DNA of 64,000 nt from Exiguobacterium sibiricum 7-3 (GCF_000620865.1 NZ_KK211190.1:1253971-1317970); one strand, 5' to 3'; counted from the stretch's first letter, positions 9,409 to 18,763 are shown. Made by a program: numbers and translations. Notes: generated by a model not told the origin, from the sequence alone.

Positions 9409-10671
9409 TTGAACGAAAACGTATTAAAAGAGATCGTCGAAAGTCTCGAGCACGGTCACACGTCAGAAGCGTTGACGGCGCTCGAACAGCTTGAAAAAAC
9501 CGGGACGGACGAAGATCGTTTAGCGGTGGCTGATTTGTACATCGAATTAGGATTATCTGACCGGGCAGTCGATTTACTGGCACCTTTGTATGTGGATTAT
9601 TCAGGGAATGCTGGTGTAGCGTTGTTACTCGCAGAATGTTACATCGATTTGGACCGGGAAGAAGAGGCCATCACGGTGCTCGAACAGGTCGATGTGACGG
9701 ATATCGAAAACGGTCCCCGGACATTGGTTTTGCTGGCTGACTTGTATCAGTCTCAAGGGCTAGATGAGGTAGCATTGGCTAAATTAAAACAAGCGCGTGA
9801 CTTGGCGCCAAATGAACCGTTGCTTGCTTATGGACTGGCAGAACTCTATATGACACTTGGTGCATTCGACCAAGCAGTTCCGTTGTTTGCGGAAATCGCA
9901 GCTGATCCGGTCTTGCGTGAAGAGTTACCGCTTGATGCCCTCTATGCGGAATCACTGGCGATGATCGGTGAGTTTGAAGAAGCGATTCCTCTCTACGAAC
10001 GCGCTGTTGCCGAACGATCGGATCTGCACACATTATTCGGTCTCGCCATGACGGCTCACCGGGTCGGGCAACATCAAAAAGCAGTCGAGACATTCCAACA
10101 ACTGATTGCTCAGGATCCTGACTATACGTCGGCGTATGTTCCGTATGCTGAAAGTCAGGCGGAACTCGGTTTGACGAAAGAAGCGCTTAATGTCATCAAG
10201 CAAGGAATGGAGCGCGACGATTATAATGATGAGTTACGGACGATGGAAGCGTTATTCCTCTTGAAACTCGGCGATCGGGAAGGCAGCGTCAAAGCGTTAC
10301 GCGAAGCGCTGGCCCTCAATCCAGAATCGCTTGTCGCAGCGGAACGATTATTGGCATTGCTCGCGGAAGACGAAGATCATGACGCGACGCTCGAGACGAT
10401 TTCCGCCATCGAAGAACATGTGACGGCGCCGATTCTAACCTGGTATCGTGCCCGATCACTATATGCGTTAGAAGAATATACGCAGGCGATGGAGAAATAT
10501 GCGCAGGTGGAAGCTGCTTTTGCAGATGATGCGTTATTCTTAAAAGAGTATGGATATGCTCTTGTGGAAGAAGGACGCCGGGACGAAGGGTTGGTCTTAT
10601 TACGCCGGGCGGCCAATCTGACACCGGAAGATGCAGATTTAGTCGACTATGTCGAACGAATGGATGGATGA
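9409..10671 (+). CDS. ypiA: Tetratricopeptide-repeat protein YpiA
   Basis: A 420-residue protein made almost entirely of TPR helices, visible as repeated motifs such as A-x-x-L-x-x-x-Y-x-x-x-x-x-x-x-A, for example near residues 30-60, 110-180 and 190-250. No signal peptide or membrane segment, so cytosolic. The start is TTG 9409 with GTGAGG eight bases upstream. It follows aroA by 44 bases and overlaps no neighbour. In B. subtilis ypiA occupies the same place before ypiB. It is acidic and probably a protein-protein interaction scaffold; partners unknown. Confidence 0.88.
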   Translation: MNENVLKEIVESLEHGHTSEALTALEQLEKTGTDEDRLAVADLYIELGLSDRAVDLLAPLYVDYSGNAGVALLLAECYIDLDREEEAITVLEQVDVTDIENGPRTLVLLADLYQSQGLDEVALAKLKQARDLAPNEPLLAYGLAELYMTLGAFDQAVPLFAEIAADPVLREELPLDALYAESLAMIGEFEEAIPLYERAVAERSDLHTLFGLAMTAHRVGQHQKAVETFQQLIAQDPDYTSAYVPYAESQAELGLTKEALNVIKQGMERDDYNDELRTMEALFLLKLGDREGSVKALREALALNPESLVAAERLLALLAEDEDHDATLETISAIEEHVTAPILTWYRARSLYALEEYTQAMEKYAQVEAAFADDALFLKEYGYALVEEGRRDEGLVLLRRAANLTPEDADLVDYVERMDG

Positions 10672-10699
10672 CTTCACTGGAGAAGGGAGTAGGATTAAG

Positions 10700-11227
10700 A
10701 TGACAGAGAGAAAGCAGCGTTTCTTGCGCCGCATCTTGACCTATTATACGTTGAAACGTCGGGAATCAAAGTGGATCATCGATTATTGGCTTCGAAACGA
10801 TTCGAAGCTCGAACAGGTTCATTTTGTTCAAAATGCCATGTTTGCGCCAAAAGCAATAATCATTACGACCTATGGATTTGATGCAGACCCTTTTCTCTTT
10901 AAAAAAGGAGAGGTCAAGACGACCGATCCGGAAAAAGCCTATCATGATATTCGTTTGACCGATGAGCCGATCTATATCGAGTTAAACTTTCAAGGGATGA
11001 TGATGGATGACGAGTACCTCTCGCTGTTAGAGGAAAATCCTTTTCGACCGGAAGTAGCCGTTGAACCGAAACTGGCGGATGCTGCGATGAATTTCATTGC
11101 GGCATCCGTCAACCGTCAGGAAGAAGAACGTTTGGTCCGATTGATTGACGAGGCGCTTGATGCCCGGGATAAAAATCGTTTCCAATCGCTTTCGGACGAA
11201 TTACGGATCATTCGCAGCCAGCTTTGA
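10700..11227 (+). CDS. ypiB: YpiB, UPF0302 / IDEAL-domain protein
   Basis: A 175-residue cytosolic protein. The N-terminal two thirds match the UPF0302 pattern (FLRRILTYYTLKRRESKWI at the start, conserved VHFVQNA) and the C-terminus has an IDEAL motif, LIDEALDARDKNRF, near residues 150-163. ATG 10700 has AAGGGAGTAGGA just upstream; the longer frame from 10649 overlaps ypiA without a ribosome site. The family is conserved next to the qcr genes in Bacillales and may be a regulator or chaperone-like factor; no catalytic residues are recognisable. Confidence 0.9.
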   Translation: MTERKQRFLRRILTYYTLKRRESKWIIDYWLRNDSKLEQVHFVQNAMFAPKAIIITTYGFDADPFLFKKGEVKTTDPEKAYHDIRLTDEPIYIELNFQGMMMDDEYLSLLEENPFRPEVAVEPKLADAAMNFIAASVNRQEEERLVRLIDEALDARDKNRFQSLSDELRIIRSQL

Positions 11228-11245
11228 TCGGGAAATCGAGTCGTT

Positions 11246-11283
11246 CGCCTTCCTTCGACTGCACCGAAGGGAGGCTTTTTTTT
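11246..11283 (+). terminator. Intrinsic terminator after ypiB
   Basis: GCCTTCCTTCG / CGAAGGGAGGC stem with a short loop, followed by a run of eight or more T. Confidence 0.9.
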
Positions 11284-11423
11284 GAAATCGAAACTAAGGG
11301 GAAAATATGAAGAAAAATTGTAGCTAATTTCATAAAACGTTCACATTAAAGAAGCAGTTACAAAAGCGGATATGATACATTAAATGTGACGAAATGTAAG
11401 TGAACAGGAAAGGGGGGAATGAC

Positions 11424-11864
11424 TTGCGTTTCAAACCATCCGATGTTCAAAGGACGAGAAACGAACAAGCGTATATCGATACGTTGATTGTCCCATTGAT
11501 TCCCGTCGGATTCGACGAAGCGATGCATGCTTTCTCGGAATGTGCAGATATGACGATGACCGTCGCGACGGAAGTCGAACGGCAATTGTCGGGACGTGCG
11601 ATGCTTGTTCCGTCAATGACGTATATTGGTGAACCGTCCATCGATCAGCTTACCAGTTGGGAGCAAGCCGCATCTTCAGAGCAGTTTCGATTTGTAACGT
11701 TCATTACTGCCGATTTACGGTGGAAAGAGACATCGGTCACGGACATCATTTATGTCCCACGTTTATCGCTTGAGACGATGAGTCGCGATCAACAAGGTCA
11801 GATGGTCGGGAATTTTGTCGGGCAAGTCTTAGAGCAGTTAGGAAACCGCTGGACCGCGCTATGA
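11424..11864 (+). CDS. ypiF: YpiF-like protein (DUF2487)
   Basis: A 146-residue protein beginning MRFKPSDVQ, conserved in position ahead of the qcr operon in Bacillales. TTG 11424 is chosen because AAGGGGGG lies seven to fourteen bases upstream, whereas the GTG at 11400 has none. There are no membrane segments. The C-terminal half has YVPRLSLETM followed by a short amphipathic helix. The gap to qcrA contains a separate promoter, so it need not be cotranscribed. Function unknown. Confidence 0.82.
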   Translation: MRFKPSDVQRTRNEQAYIDTLIVPLIPVGFDEAMHAFSECADMTMTVATEVERQLSGRAMLVPSMTYIGEPSIDQLTSWEQAASSEQFRFVTFITADLRWKETSVTDIIYVPRLSLETMSRDQQGQMVGNFVGQVLEQLGNRWTAL

Positions 11865-11869
11865 AGCGG

Positions 11870-11898
11870 TTGACGCAATGATTTTATTAAGATACTAT
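11870..11898 (+). promoter_or_regulatory. SigA-type promoter of qcrABC
   Basis: TTGACG (11870-11875), 17-base spacer, TACTAT (11893-11898), 70 bases upstream of the qcrA start. Confidence 0.7.
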
Positions 11899-11968
11899 TA
11901 CCATGTGAGAAATTTGTGTGAAGTACTGTGGTCTTGGGGCACAGCGTACATCACGAGGGGGGATCGAG

Positions 11969-12475
11969 ATGGCTCAAAACGGGTCTAACGTAACACGTCG
12001 TCAATTCTTGACGTATACATTGACTGGAGTCGGCGGCTTTATGGCGGCGACGATGGTCATGCCGATGGTCAACTTTGCAGTTGATCCAGTCCTGAAGAAA
12101 TCAGGAGCAGGCGATAAAGTAAAAGTAATGAAGTTGTCGGACATCACGACAGAACCAAAACGGGTCGACTTCAAAAAACAAACACAGGATGCGTGGTATG
12201 AGTTTGAAGAAACGTTATCTGCGTGGGTGTTCAAAAACGATAAAGGCGAAGTATTAGCCTTATCACCGATCTGTAAACACTTAGGATGCCAGGTCAGTTT
12301 TGGAGCGGATCCGACGCACCCAGAACAATTCTATTGCCCATGTCACTTCGGCCGGTATACGAAAGATGGCGTCAACGTACCAGGTACGCCTCCGACGAAA
12401 CCGCTTGATGAATATGAAAAGCAAGAGAAAGATGGTTTCCTTTACCTAGGTAAACCAGTCGAAAGAGGTGCGTAA
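11969..12475 (+). CDS. qcrA: Menaquinol:cytochrome c reductase Rieske iron-sulfur subunit
   Basis: Rieske subunit of the cytochrome bc complex, taking electrons from menaquinol. The 168 residues start with a twin-arginine-like TRRQFL segment and a single membrane helix (about residues 16-36), suggesting Tat export with a retained anchor. The [2Fe-2S] ligands are in CKHLGC (residues 102-107) and CPCHFG (from 123). ATG 11969 follows GAGGGGGGATCGAG; the frame open from 11918 has no such site. It is first of qcrABC, four bases before qcrB. Confidence 0.96.
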   Translation: MAQNGSNVTRRQFLTYTLTGVGGFMAATMVMPMVNFAVDPVLKKSGAGDKVKVMKLSDITTEPKRVDFKKQTQDAWYEFEETLSAWVFKNDKGEVLALSPICKHLGCQVSFGADPTHPEQFYCPCHFGRYTKDGVNVPGTPPTKPLDEYEKQEKDGFLYLGKPVERGA

Positions 12476-12478
12476 GCG

Positions 12479-13150
12479 ATGATGCAAAAAATTTATGATT
12501 GGATTGATGAGCGCGTTGATATTACGCCACTTTGGCGAGATATCGCCGATCATGAAGTTCCAGAACACGTTAACCCGGCCCATAACTTCTCAGCATTCGT
12601 TTATTGTTTTGGCGGGTTGACATTCTTCACGATTGTCATCCAGATTCTTTCAGGAATGTTCTTGACAATGTATTACGTACCAGACATCATCAATGCGCAT
12701 GCGTCCGTGTACTATCTTCAAAATGAAGTAGCGCACGGTCAAATCGTCCGTGGTATGCACCACTGGGGCGCATCGGTCGTCATCGTAATGTTGTTCTTAC
12801 ATACATTACGTGTCTTCTTCACAGGTTCATACAAAAAACCACGTGAATTGAACTGGGTCGTCGGCGTACTGTTATTCTTCGTTGTCTTAGCACTTGGTCT
12901 GACAGGATATCTGTTGCCATGGGATATGAAAGCATTGTTCGCAACGAAAGTTACGATTCAAATTGCGGAAAGTATTCCTGTCATCGGTGGTATCGCGAAA
13001 ACACTCCTGGCGGGTGGAGAAATCGTCGGTGCAAGTACAATCGCTCGATTCTTTGCGATTCACGTCTTCTTCCTTCCTGCAGCATTGTTCGTCTTGCTCG
13101 GGGCCCACTTCATGATGATCCGTAAACAAGGGATCTCTGGACCACTTTAA
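12479..13150 (+). CDS. qcrB: Menaquinol:cytochrome c reductase cytochrome b subunit
   Basis: Cytochrome b6-like subunit (223 residues) with four membrane helices that bind the b hemes. Helix B carries GQIVRGMHHWGASVV and helix D carries FFAIHVFFLPA, which supply the histidine ligands. As in other Firmicutes this is the short split form, with the subunit IV part in qcrC. The start is one of two adjacent ATGs (12479, 12482), with GAGGTG just upstream. Confidence 0.96.
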   Translation: MMQKIYDWIDERVDITPLWRDIADHEVPEHVNPAHNFSAFVYCFGGLTFFTIVIQILSGMFLTMYYVPDIINAHASVYYLQNEVAHGQIVRGMHHWGASVVIVMLFLHTLRVFFTGSYKKPRELNWVVGVLLFFVVLALGLTGYLLPWDMKALFATKVTIQIAESIPVIGGIAKTLLAGGEIVGASTIARFFAIHVFFLPAALFVLLGAHFMMIRKQGISGPL

Positions 13151-13191
13151 ACCGACACTTATCATTAGACAACTAAAAGGGGGAGAACACG

Positions 13192-13983
13192 ATGCATCGT
13201 GGTAAAGGAATGAAATTCGTCACCGATTCACGGGTGTCGATTAATAACCGGATGCCGAATAAGTCAAAAGACTATTCGGAGTATCCAGGTCGGACGGAAG
13301 CGTTCTGGCCAAACTTCTTGCTTCGCGAATGGATGGTAGGAGCGGTCTTCTTGATCGGCTTCATGACGCTGACAATCGTTGAGGCAGCACCACTTCAAAA
13401 TATCGCTGACCCGACGAATACGTCGTACATTCCACTTCCGGACTGGTACTTCTTATTCCTCTATCAGCTCTTGAAATATCAATTTGCGGCTGGTCCGTAC
13501 ATTTTGATGGGTACCGTCATTCTTCCAGGTCTTGCGTTTACGGCACTGCTTGTTGCACCATGGCTTGACCAAGGACTCGAACGTCGCCCGGCAAAACGCC
13601 CGATCGCCGTCAGCATGATGTTACTTGCCATCGTATCGATCGTCTTCTTGACATGGGAATCAGTTCAGACAACACACTGGGATACTATCCATAAACAAGG
13701 TGAGTTGACAATGAACGAAGGTCCAAAAATCGATACAGCAGCAAAAGGCTTCGAGATTTACTCGAATCAATCATGTGTCAACTGTCATGGTAAGAACCTC
13801 GAAGGCGGCGCAGCTGCTCCAGCCCTCGTTGGAACGAAGAAGACAGAAAAAGAAATTTATGATATCGCAGTTAAAGGTGTCGGTTCGATGCCTGCTGGAC
13901 AGTTCAAAGGTTCAGACGCCGATCATAAAGAACTTGCTAAATTCATCGCTTCATACGGTGAAGGCGGAGAAAACAATAAATAA
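13192..13983 (+). CDS. qcrC: Menaquinol:cytochrome c reductase cytochrome b/c subunit
   Basis: Fusion of a subunit IV-like membrane domain (three helices within about residues 48-155, with the PLPDWYFLFLYQLLKY segment) and a C-terminal cytochrome c domain. Heme c attachment is at C195-V-N-C198-H199, and the probable Met ligand is in VGSMPAGQF. The 263 residues match the Bacillus QcrC layout. It completes the bc complex and is followed by a terminator. Confidence 0.96.
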   Translation: MHRGKGMKFVTDSRVSINNRMPNKSKDYSEYPGRTEAFWPNFLLREWMVGAVFLIGFMTLTIVEAAPLQNIADPTNTSYIPLPDWYFLFLYQLLKYQFAAGPYILMGTVILPGLAFTALLVAPWLDQGLERRPAKRPIAVSMMLLAIVSIVFLTWESVQTTHWDTIHKQGELTMNEGPKIDTAAKGFEIYSNQSCVNCHGKNLEGGAAAPALVGTKKTEKEIYDIAVKGVGSMPAGQFKGSDADHKELAKFIASYGEGGENNK

Positions 13984-13986
13984 GAC

Positions 13987-14018
13987 AACCGGCCGGGGGA
14001 ATCTTCCTCCGGTTTTTG
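13987..14018 (+). terminator. Intrinsic terminator after qcrC
   Basis: Outer AACCGG / CCGGTT with inner GGGGA / TCCTC pairing, then five T. It ends 22 bases before the ypjA start. Confidence 0.75.
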
Positions 14019-14039
14019 TCTATCATGAGGTGACGATAC

Positions 14040-14639
14040 ATGCCGTTCATTCATCTGTTAAAACATAAAGCTGTGCTTTGGGCGCTTGCCTTAATCAACC
14101 TGGGAGGAACATTATACGGCTATTACTGGTATCAACCCCAACTGGTCCAGTCGAAGTGGTACTATTATCCGTTCATTCCGGATAGTCCGACAGCGTCTCT
14201 CTTTTTCACGATTATCGTCTTTTTATGGATTTTCAATCGTCGATCGCGTTTATTTGAAGCCCTTGCCTTCGTCACCTTGATCAAATATGGGGTTTGGGCA
14301 GTCGTCATGAATGCGTTGATGCTACAAGAACTCGGAACGGATGATTCCTATTTGACGGCGATGGCCTTGATGCTGATGGTTTCACATGGTGCGATGGCGT
14401 TTCAGGCGCTCCTGTATGCGCCTGTCATGACGTTTCGGGTCAAGGAACTGGTCCTCGTCTCGATTTGGGTCATTCATAACGATGTCGTGGATTATGTGCT
14501 CGGACAGTGGCCGCGGTATCCGGCACTTGCTGAACACATCCAGTGGATCGGGTACGGTTCCTTCTGGTTGACCGGATTATGTCTTTTGATGGGATATTGG
14601 TTTGTTGCACGCGATTCGATTGACAATAAGGTCGCTTGA
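14040..14639 (+). CDS. ypjA: Membrane protein of the DUF1405 (YpjA) family
   Basis: A 199-residue integral membrane protein with about six hydrophobic segments and the family motifs GYYWYQPQL near residue 27 and FIPDSPTA near residue 45. In B. subtilis ypjA also follows qcrC. Start ATG 14040 with GAGGTGA upstream. Function unknown. Confidence 0.88.
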   Translation: MPFIHLLKHKAVLWALALINLGGTLYGYYWYQPQLVQSKWYYYPFIPDSPTASLFFTIIVFLWIFNRRSRLFEALAFVTLIKYGVWAVVMNALMLQELGTDDSYLTAMALMLMVSHGAMAFQALLYAPVMTFRVKELVLVSIWVIHNDVVDYVLGQWPRYPALAEHIQWIGYGSFWLTGLCLLMGYWFVARDSIDNKVA

Positions 14640-14685
14640 ACATAAAATAAGACTATAATCTTTTTTTATGAAAGGAAGCGACGAC

Positions 14686-15366
14686 ATGGCGAACTATTTA
14701 ATCTATCTAGCCATCATCATCATCGTGCCGATTTGGGCACAGATGCGTGTCAGAAAGACGTACAAAAAATATCAGGAAGTTCCGATTCACAGTGGGGTGA
14801 CTGGAGCACAAGTCGCAGACTTCATCATGAAGCAAAATGGGATTACCGATGTTCGTCTTGAGCCGATTGGTGGGACGATGTCCGATCATTACGATCCAAC
14901 GAATAAAGTCGTCCGCCTGTCGGAAGATGTCTATTACGGTTCTACGGTATCAGCCGTTTCGATCGCCGCACACGAAATCGGTCACGTCATTCAAGATGCG
15001 ACCGATTACGGAATGATGCGGGTTCGTCACCGGATTGCCCCGGTGGCTTCGATTACGTCTAACTTGTCGTTCCCGTTGTTGATGATTGGTTTCTTGGCGG
15101 GGATGAGTGGACTGGCTATGCTTGGTGTCATCTTGATGCTCGGAGCCGTCATCTTCCAACTCGTGACGTTGCCGGTCGAGTTTGACGCTTCTAACCGGGC
15201 GATGGCCCAGTTGACGGAACACGGTATCATTGACGCGGAAGAAGAGCGCGGTTCGCGTCTTGTCCTGAATGCAGCGGCTTGGACATATGTCGCCGCGACG
15301 CTCGTAGCGATTGCCGAATTCGTCCGTTTGGCGTTGATCGTCTTCGCTCCGTCAAGTGATGATTAA
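14686..15366 (+). CDS. yugP: Zinc metallopeptidase, YugP family
   Basis: Predicted membrane-bound zinc protease (226 residues). An N-terminal membrane helix (about residues 3-18) is followed by a zinc-binding AAHEIGHVIQD motif near residue 90, with the HExxH catalytic pattern, and by further hydrophobic segments (about 115-160 and 200-220). The conserved EFDASNRA segment after the membrane region probably supplies the third metal ligand. ATG 14686 is chosen over ATG 14668 because AAAGGAAG (14671-14678) is correctly spaced. In B. subtilis yugP is elsewhere, so its presence beside ypjA differs from that genome. Confidence 0.9.
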   Translation: MANYLIYLAIIIIVPIWAQMRVRKTYKKYQEVPIHSGVTGAQVADFIMKQNGITDVRLEPIGGTMSDHYDPTNKVVRLSEDVYYGSTVSAVSIAAHEIGHVIQDATDYGMMRVRHRIAPVASITSNLSFPLLMIGFLAGMSGLAMLGVILMLGAVIFQLVTLPVEFDASNRAMAQLTEHGIIDAEEERGSRLVLNAAAWTYVAATLVAIAEFVRLALIVFAPSSDD

Positions 15367-15376
15367 GAATAAAAAC

Positions 15377-15415
15377 AAAAGACGAGGAATCCGATTTGGA
15401 TTTCTCGTCTTTTTG
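15377..15415. terminator. Bidirectional terminator between yugP and the YitT-family gene
   Basis: AAAAGACGAG / CTCGTCTTTT stem extended inward by AATCC / GGATT, with A-run on one side and T-run on the other; it serves two convergent genes. Confidence 0.88.
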
Positions 15416-15427
15416 TATTGTGCCCAA

Positions 15428-16315
15428 TCACGTTTCTTTGATTGGGATTCGGTTTTCATCGAAGGTGAACCCTTCGCCCGTCACTTCATAGACATCATGC
15501 AGGGTAATGAAGGCATGTTGATCGACTGATTTGACAAGTGTCTTCAATCGTGTGATTTCATTGCGGGCGACGACGACGTACAACACTTCCAAATCGCGTC
15601 CCGAGTAACCGCCCTTGGCGATCAAGCGAGTCGTCCCGCGGTTCATCGTCGCGTGAATACCGTCCGCAATCTCCGTCCGTTGATCGCTGATGATCATGGC
15701 GGCTTTTCCGGCATACGTCCCTTCTTGCATCCAGTCAATGACACGAGCACCGACATAGACGGCAAGTAACGTATACATCGCCTGTTTGTAGTCGAGATAG
15801 CTTAACGACGCAATGATGACAAAAAAGTCAAATACCATAAACGTTCGGCCGATCGACCAGCCAAAATACCGTTTTGTTAAGCGGGCGATGATATCGACAC
15901 CGCCAGTCGTTCCACCGTTATTGAAGATGATGCCAAGACCGACACCGATGAATACACCGGCAAACAAGGCCGCGAGGACCATATCATCTTTCAAGAAAAT
16001 CTCAAGCGGAGAATATTTAGCGATCAATCCATACCAAATCGAAAAACTGAACGTTCCGATCAGCGTATAGACGAACGTCGTCCGGCCAAGCAACTTGTAA
16101 CTGACGAGGAATAACGGAATGTTGAGCAGTAAGTTGGTGACGGATGGGGAAAAACCGAACAATCCCTTTAAAATCAAGGTGATGCCTGTAAATCCTCCTT
16201 CTGCCAACTCGTTCTGCACGTTAAAATGATAAATACCAAAAGCGAAAATAAAGGATCCGATCAAAATCCAGATGATATTTTGAATACGAATCGGAAACTG
16301 GAATGGGGGTGCCAT
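15428..16315 (-). CDS. YitT/YpjC-family membrane protein (DUF161 + DUF2179)
   Basis: A 295-residue protein with five to six membrane helices in the first 190 residues and a soluble C-terminal DUF2179 domain (about 200-285, with YVVVARNEITRLK). The motif NNGGTTGGVDIIA is typical. B. subtilis has several paralogues, one of which (YpjC) lies next to ypjA, so this is probably its counterpart. I start it at the internal ATG 16315: AGAGGAG on the minus strand precedes it by the right distance, whereas the ATG at 16336 overlaps that site. Transport role suspected but unproven. Confidence 0.88.
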   Translation of the reverse strand: MAPPFQFPIRIQNIIWILIGSFIFAFGIYHFNVQNELAEGGFTGITLILKGLFGFSPSVTNLLLNIPLFLVSYKLLGRTTFVYTLIGTFSFSIWYGLIAKYSPLEIFLKDDMVLAALFAGVFIGVGLGIIFNNGGTTGGVDIIARLTKRYFGWSIGRTFMVFDFFVIIASLSYLDYKQAMYTLLAVYVGARVIDWMQEGTYAGKAAMIISDQRTEIADGIHATMNRGTTRLIAKGGYSGRDLEVLYVVVARNEITRLKTLVKSVDQHAFITLHDVYEVTGEGFTFDENRIPIKET

Positions 16316-16488
16316 CTGATTGCTCCTCTCTGACATGACTCTTTCTCTAGGGTAACGGCAGACGTCAAAAAAGACTAGCTTTTCTGACGAAAATCGTTCG
16401 AAAAGTGGCAGATGTAGTTTTTAGTCGGCAATTTGATTACAATGAGCAGGGGACAGGACATTACTTAGTGAAGAGAGAGTGAGTAGAT

Positions 16489-17631
16489 ATGAAAAAAGCG
16501 ATTGGGATTCTCTGTTATCCATCGGTCGGCGGCAGTGGTGTCGTAGCGACGGAACTCGGCATGAAATTAGCAGACCGGGGACACGATGTCCACTTCATTA
16601 CATCCAGCATTCCGTTTCGACTGACGGAGTACCGGCCGAACATTACCGTCCATCTCGTCGAGGTGAATCAATATTCGGTTTTTAAATATCCACCGTACGA
16701 CATCACGCTGGCGTCGAAAGTAGCGGAAGTCATTGATTTGTTTGATCTTGACGTCATTCATGCCCATTACGCTGTGCCGCATGCGGTTTGTGCGGAGCTT
16801 GGGCGAAACATGGCGAAGAAAAAGGGCGTGGCTGTCGTAACGACTTTACACGGGACCGATATTACCGTCATCGGACAGGATTTAGAGATGCAACCGGCGA
16901 TCCGGTATGGCATCGAAAGTTCGGATGCCGTTACGGCAGTTTCCGAAAGTCTGGCGCTTGAAACAAACATGACGTTAAACGGACAGTATACGATTGAAGT
17001 GATTCCGAACTCAATCGATGAAAGTATGTATTATCCGATGCGGGATGAACGATTGAAACGCCACTACGGCATCGAGCCGGATGAGGTCGTTGTCATCCAT
17101 ATTTCGAATTTCCGACCGGTCAAACGAATCGATGATACAATCGCTGCCTTTGCGATTGCTTCAAAGGATCGTGCCATGCGCTTGTTACTAGTCGGAGACG
17201 GTCCAGAAATGGGGCAGACGCGACGCCGGGCAAAGGAACTGGGGATTTACGACAAAATCATTTTTGCCGGCAAACAGGAGCATGTCGCCCAGTTGCTGGC
17301 AATCAGTGATATTCATTTACTGTTGTCGGAAAAAGAAGCGTTCGGGCTTGTCGTCCTCGAGGCAATGGCTGTCGGTGTGCCGAGTGTCGTCTCGAGTGCC
17401 GGTGGGTTACCGGAAGTGATTCAGGATGGAAAAACTGGATTCATCGTACCAACGTATGATGTCAAGGCTGCAGCGGACCGGATTGGACAGTTGGCGGATG
17501 ATGCAACATTGCGGGAAGAATTAGCAGAGGAAGGAATTCGGGATACCCGAAGACGGTTTGATTCCAATCAGGTCGTTCGTGCCTATGAACTGCTGTATGA
17601 ACGGGTGTGTGCACGCTATGAAAATGCTTGA
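16489..17631 (+). CDS. bshA: N-acetyl-alpha-D-glucosaminyl L-malate synthase BshA
   Basis: GT4 glycosyltransferase for the first step of bacillithiol synthesis, joining UDP-GlcNAc and L-malate. The 380 residues show GILCYPSVGGSGVVATELG at the N-terminus, THLHGTDITV-type segment (TTLHGTDITVIGQD), the HISNFRPVKRIDD donor-site region and the GT4 EAFGLVVLEAMAVGVP motif. The start has AGAGAGTGAG upstream. In B. subtilis bshB1, mgsA and dapB precede bshA; here it follows a divergent membrane gene. The 3' end overlaps cca. Confidence 0.95.
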   Translation: MKKAIGILCYPSVGGSGVVATELGMKLADRGHDVHFITSSIPFRLTEYRPNITVHLVEVNQYSVFKYPPYDITLASKVAEVIDLFDLDVIHAHYAVPHAVCAELGRNMAKKKGVAVVTTLHGTDITVIGQDLEMQPAIRYGIESSDAVTAVSESLALETNMTLNGQYTIEVIPNSIDESMYYPMRDERLKRHYGIEPDEVVVIHISNFRPVKRIDDTIAAFAIASKDRAMRLLLVGDGPEMGQTRRRAKELGIYDKIIFAGKQEHVAQLLAISDIHLLLSEKEAFGLVVLEAMAVGVPSVVSSAGGLPEVIQDGKTGFIVPTYDVKAAADRIGQLADDATLREELAEEGIRDTRRRFDSNQVVRAYELLYERVCARYENA

Positions 17632-18763
17632 GTCGGCCAATCACATCATTCAGACGATTGAAGAGGCGGGCGGCGAAGCCTATATCGTCGGAGGAGCGGT
17701 CCGGGATATGTTGCTCAAACGAGAACCCGGGGATTACGATTTGGCCACGTCATTCCTTCCGGATGAGGTCATGCGACTGTTTCCGGTCGTTATCCCGACC
17801 GGACTCGATCATGGCACTGTCACGGTCGTCCTAGACCACATTCCGTTCGAAGTGACGACATTTCGTTCAGAAAGTACGTACAGTGACCGTCGGCGTCCGG
17901 ATGAAGTGACGCTCGGCGTCAGCTTAGAAGAAGACTTGACGCGTCGTGATTTTACGATCAATGCGATGGCGCTGAAACCGGCCGGGCTCGTGGATCTGTT
18001 TGGTGGTCAAGACGATTTGGCAGCAAAAATTGTCCGGACGGTCGGTCGAGCGGAAGAACGATTTGATGAAGATGCCCTGCGGATGATTCGGGCGTTTCGA
18101 TTCATGAGTCAGTTGGAATTTACGCTCGACCAGGAGACGGAACAGGCAATCAAACATCAAAAACAGCATCTTCAATCGGTCGCCATCGAGCGAGTTGCGA
18201 TAGAGTTTGAAAAATTATTGTTAGGTCCCGGACGTGAAGCGGCCCTAGCGGCGATGCTCCGGACCGGAATCCAGCAGTACATGCCTCATCTGAACGAGAC
18301 GATCATCAAGCAGTTGATGGCGCTCCGGTTTAACGGTGTATCGTCAGATGACGTCTGGACACTCGTCTTAGTCGCAGGACTCCGTCCGGAAGCATTACGG
18401 GCCTGGAAACGTTCGAAAAAACAGGAAGGGCGCGCGAAGACACTGGCTCCGCTTGTTCAGAAAGAGACGTTATCCGATTGGCAACGTTACCGGTTGTCGG
18501 ACGAAGAGTTGGAACATTTGAACGAGATGACAGGACGCCGACATGAAGAGCGAACGTCCTTGCCAATCCGACGTTTACAAGACTTAACGGTCAACGGGCG
18601 TGACATGGTCGAACTCGGATTGCAAAAAAAACAGATTAAAGAAGCGCTTCATCACCTGGAGCGACAAGTCGTGCACCGTCAACTGGACAATCAACGCGAG
18701 ATACTGTTAAAGGAAGTGATGAGTTGGAAAAATCAACACGGGACCGAGTCCTCCACGCATTGA
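17618..18763 (+). CDS. cca: CCA tRNA nucleotidyltransferase
   Basis: Adds or repairs the 3' CCA of tRNAs. The class II nucleotidyltransferase core has GGAVRDMLLKREPGDYDLA with the catalytic acidic pair in the DYD, the RRDFTINAMA motif and the EDALRMIRAFRF segment. About 381 residues. The start is inside the end of bshA (14-base overlap); ATG 17618 and ATG 17624 are both possible. The C-terminus overlaps birA by 40 bases. All three genes appear to be one transcript. Confidence 0.95.
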   Translation: MKMLESANHIIQTIEEAGGEAYIVGGAVRDMLLKREPGDYDLATSFLPDEVMRLFPVVIPTGLDHGTVTVVLDHIPFEVTTFRSESTYSDRRRPDEVTLGVSLEEDLTRRDFTINAMALKPAGLVDLFGGQDDLAAKIVRTVGRAEERFDEDALRMIRAFRFMSQLEFTLDQETEQAIKHQKQHLQSVAIERVAIEFEKLLLGPGREAALAAMLRTGIQQYMPHLNETIIKQLMALRFNGVSSDDVWTLVLVAGLRPEALRAWKRSKKQEGRAKTLAPLVQKETLSDWQRYRLSDEELEHLNEMTGRRHEERTSLPIRRLQDLTVNGRDMVELGLQKKQIKEALHHLERQVVHRQLDNQREILLKEVMSWKNQHGTESSTH

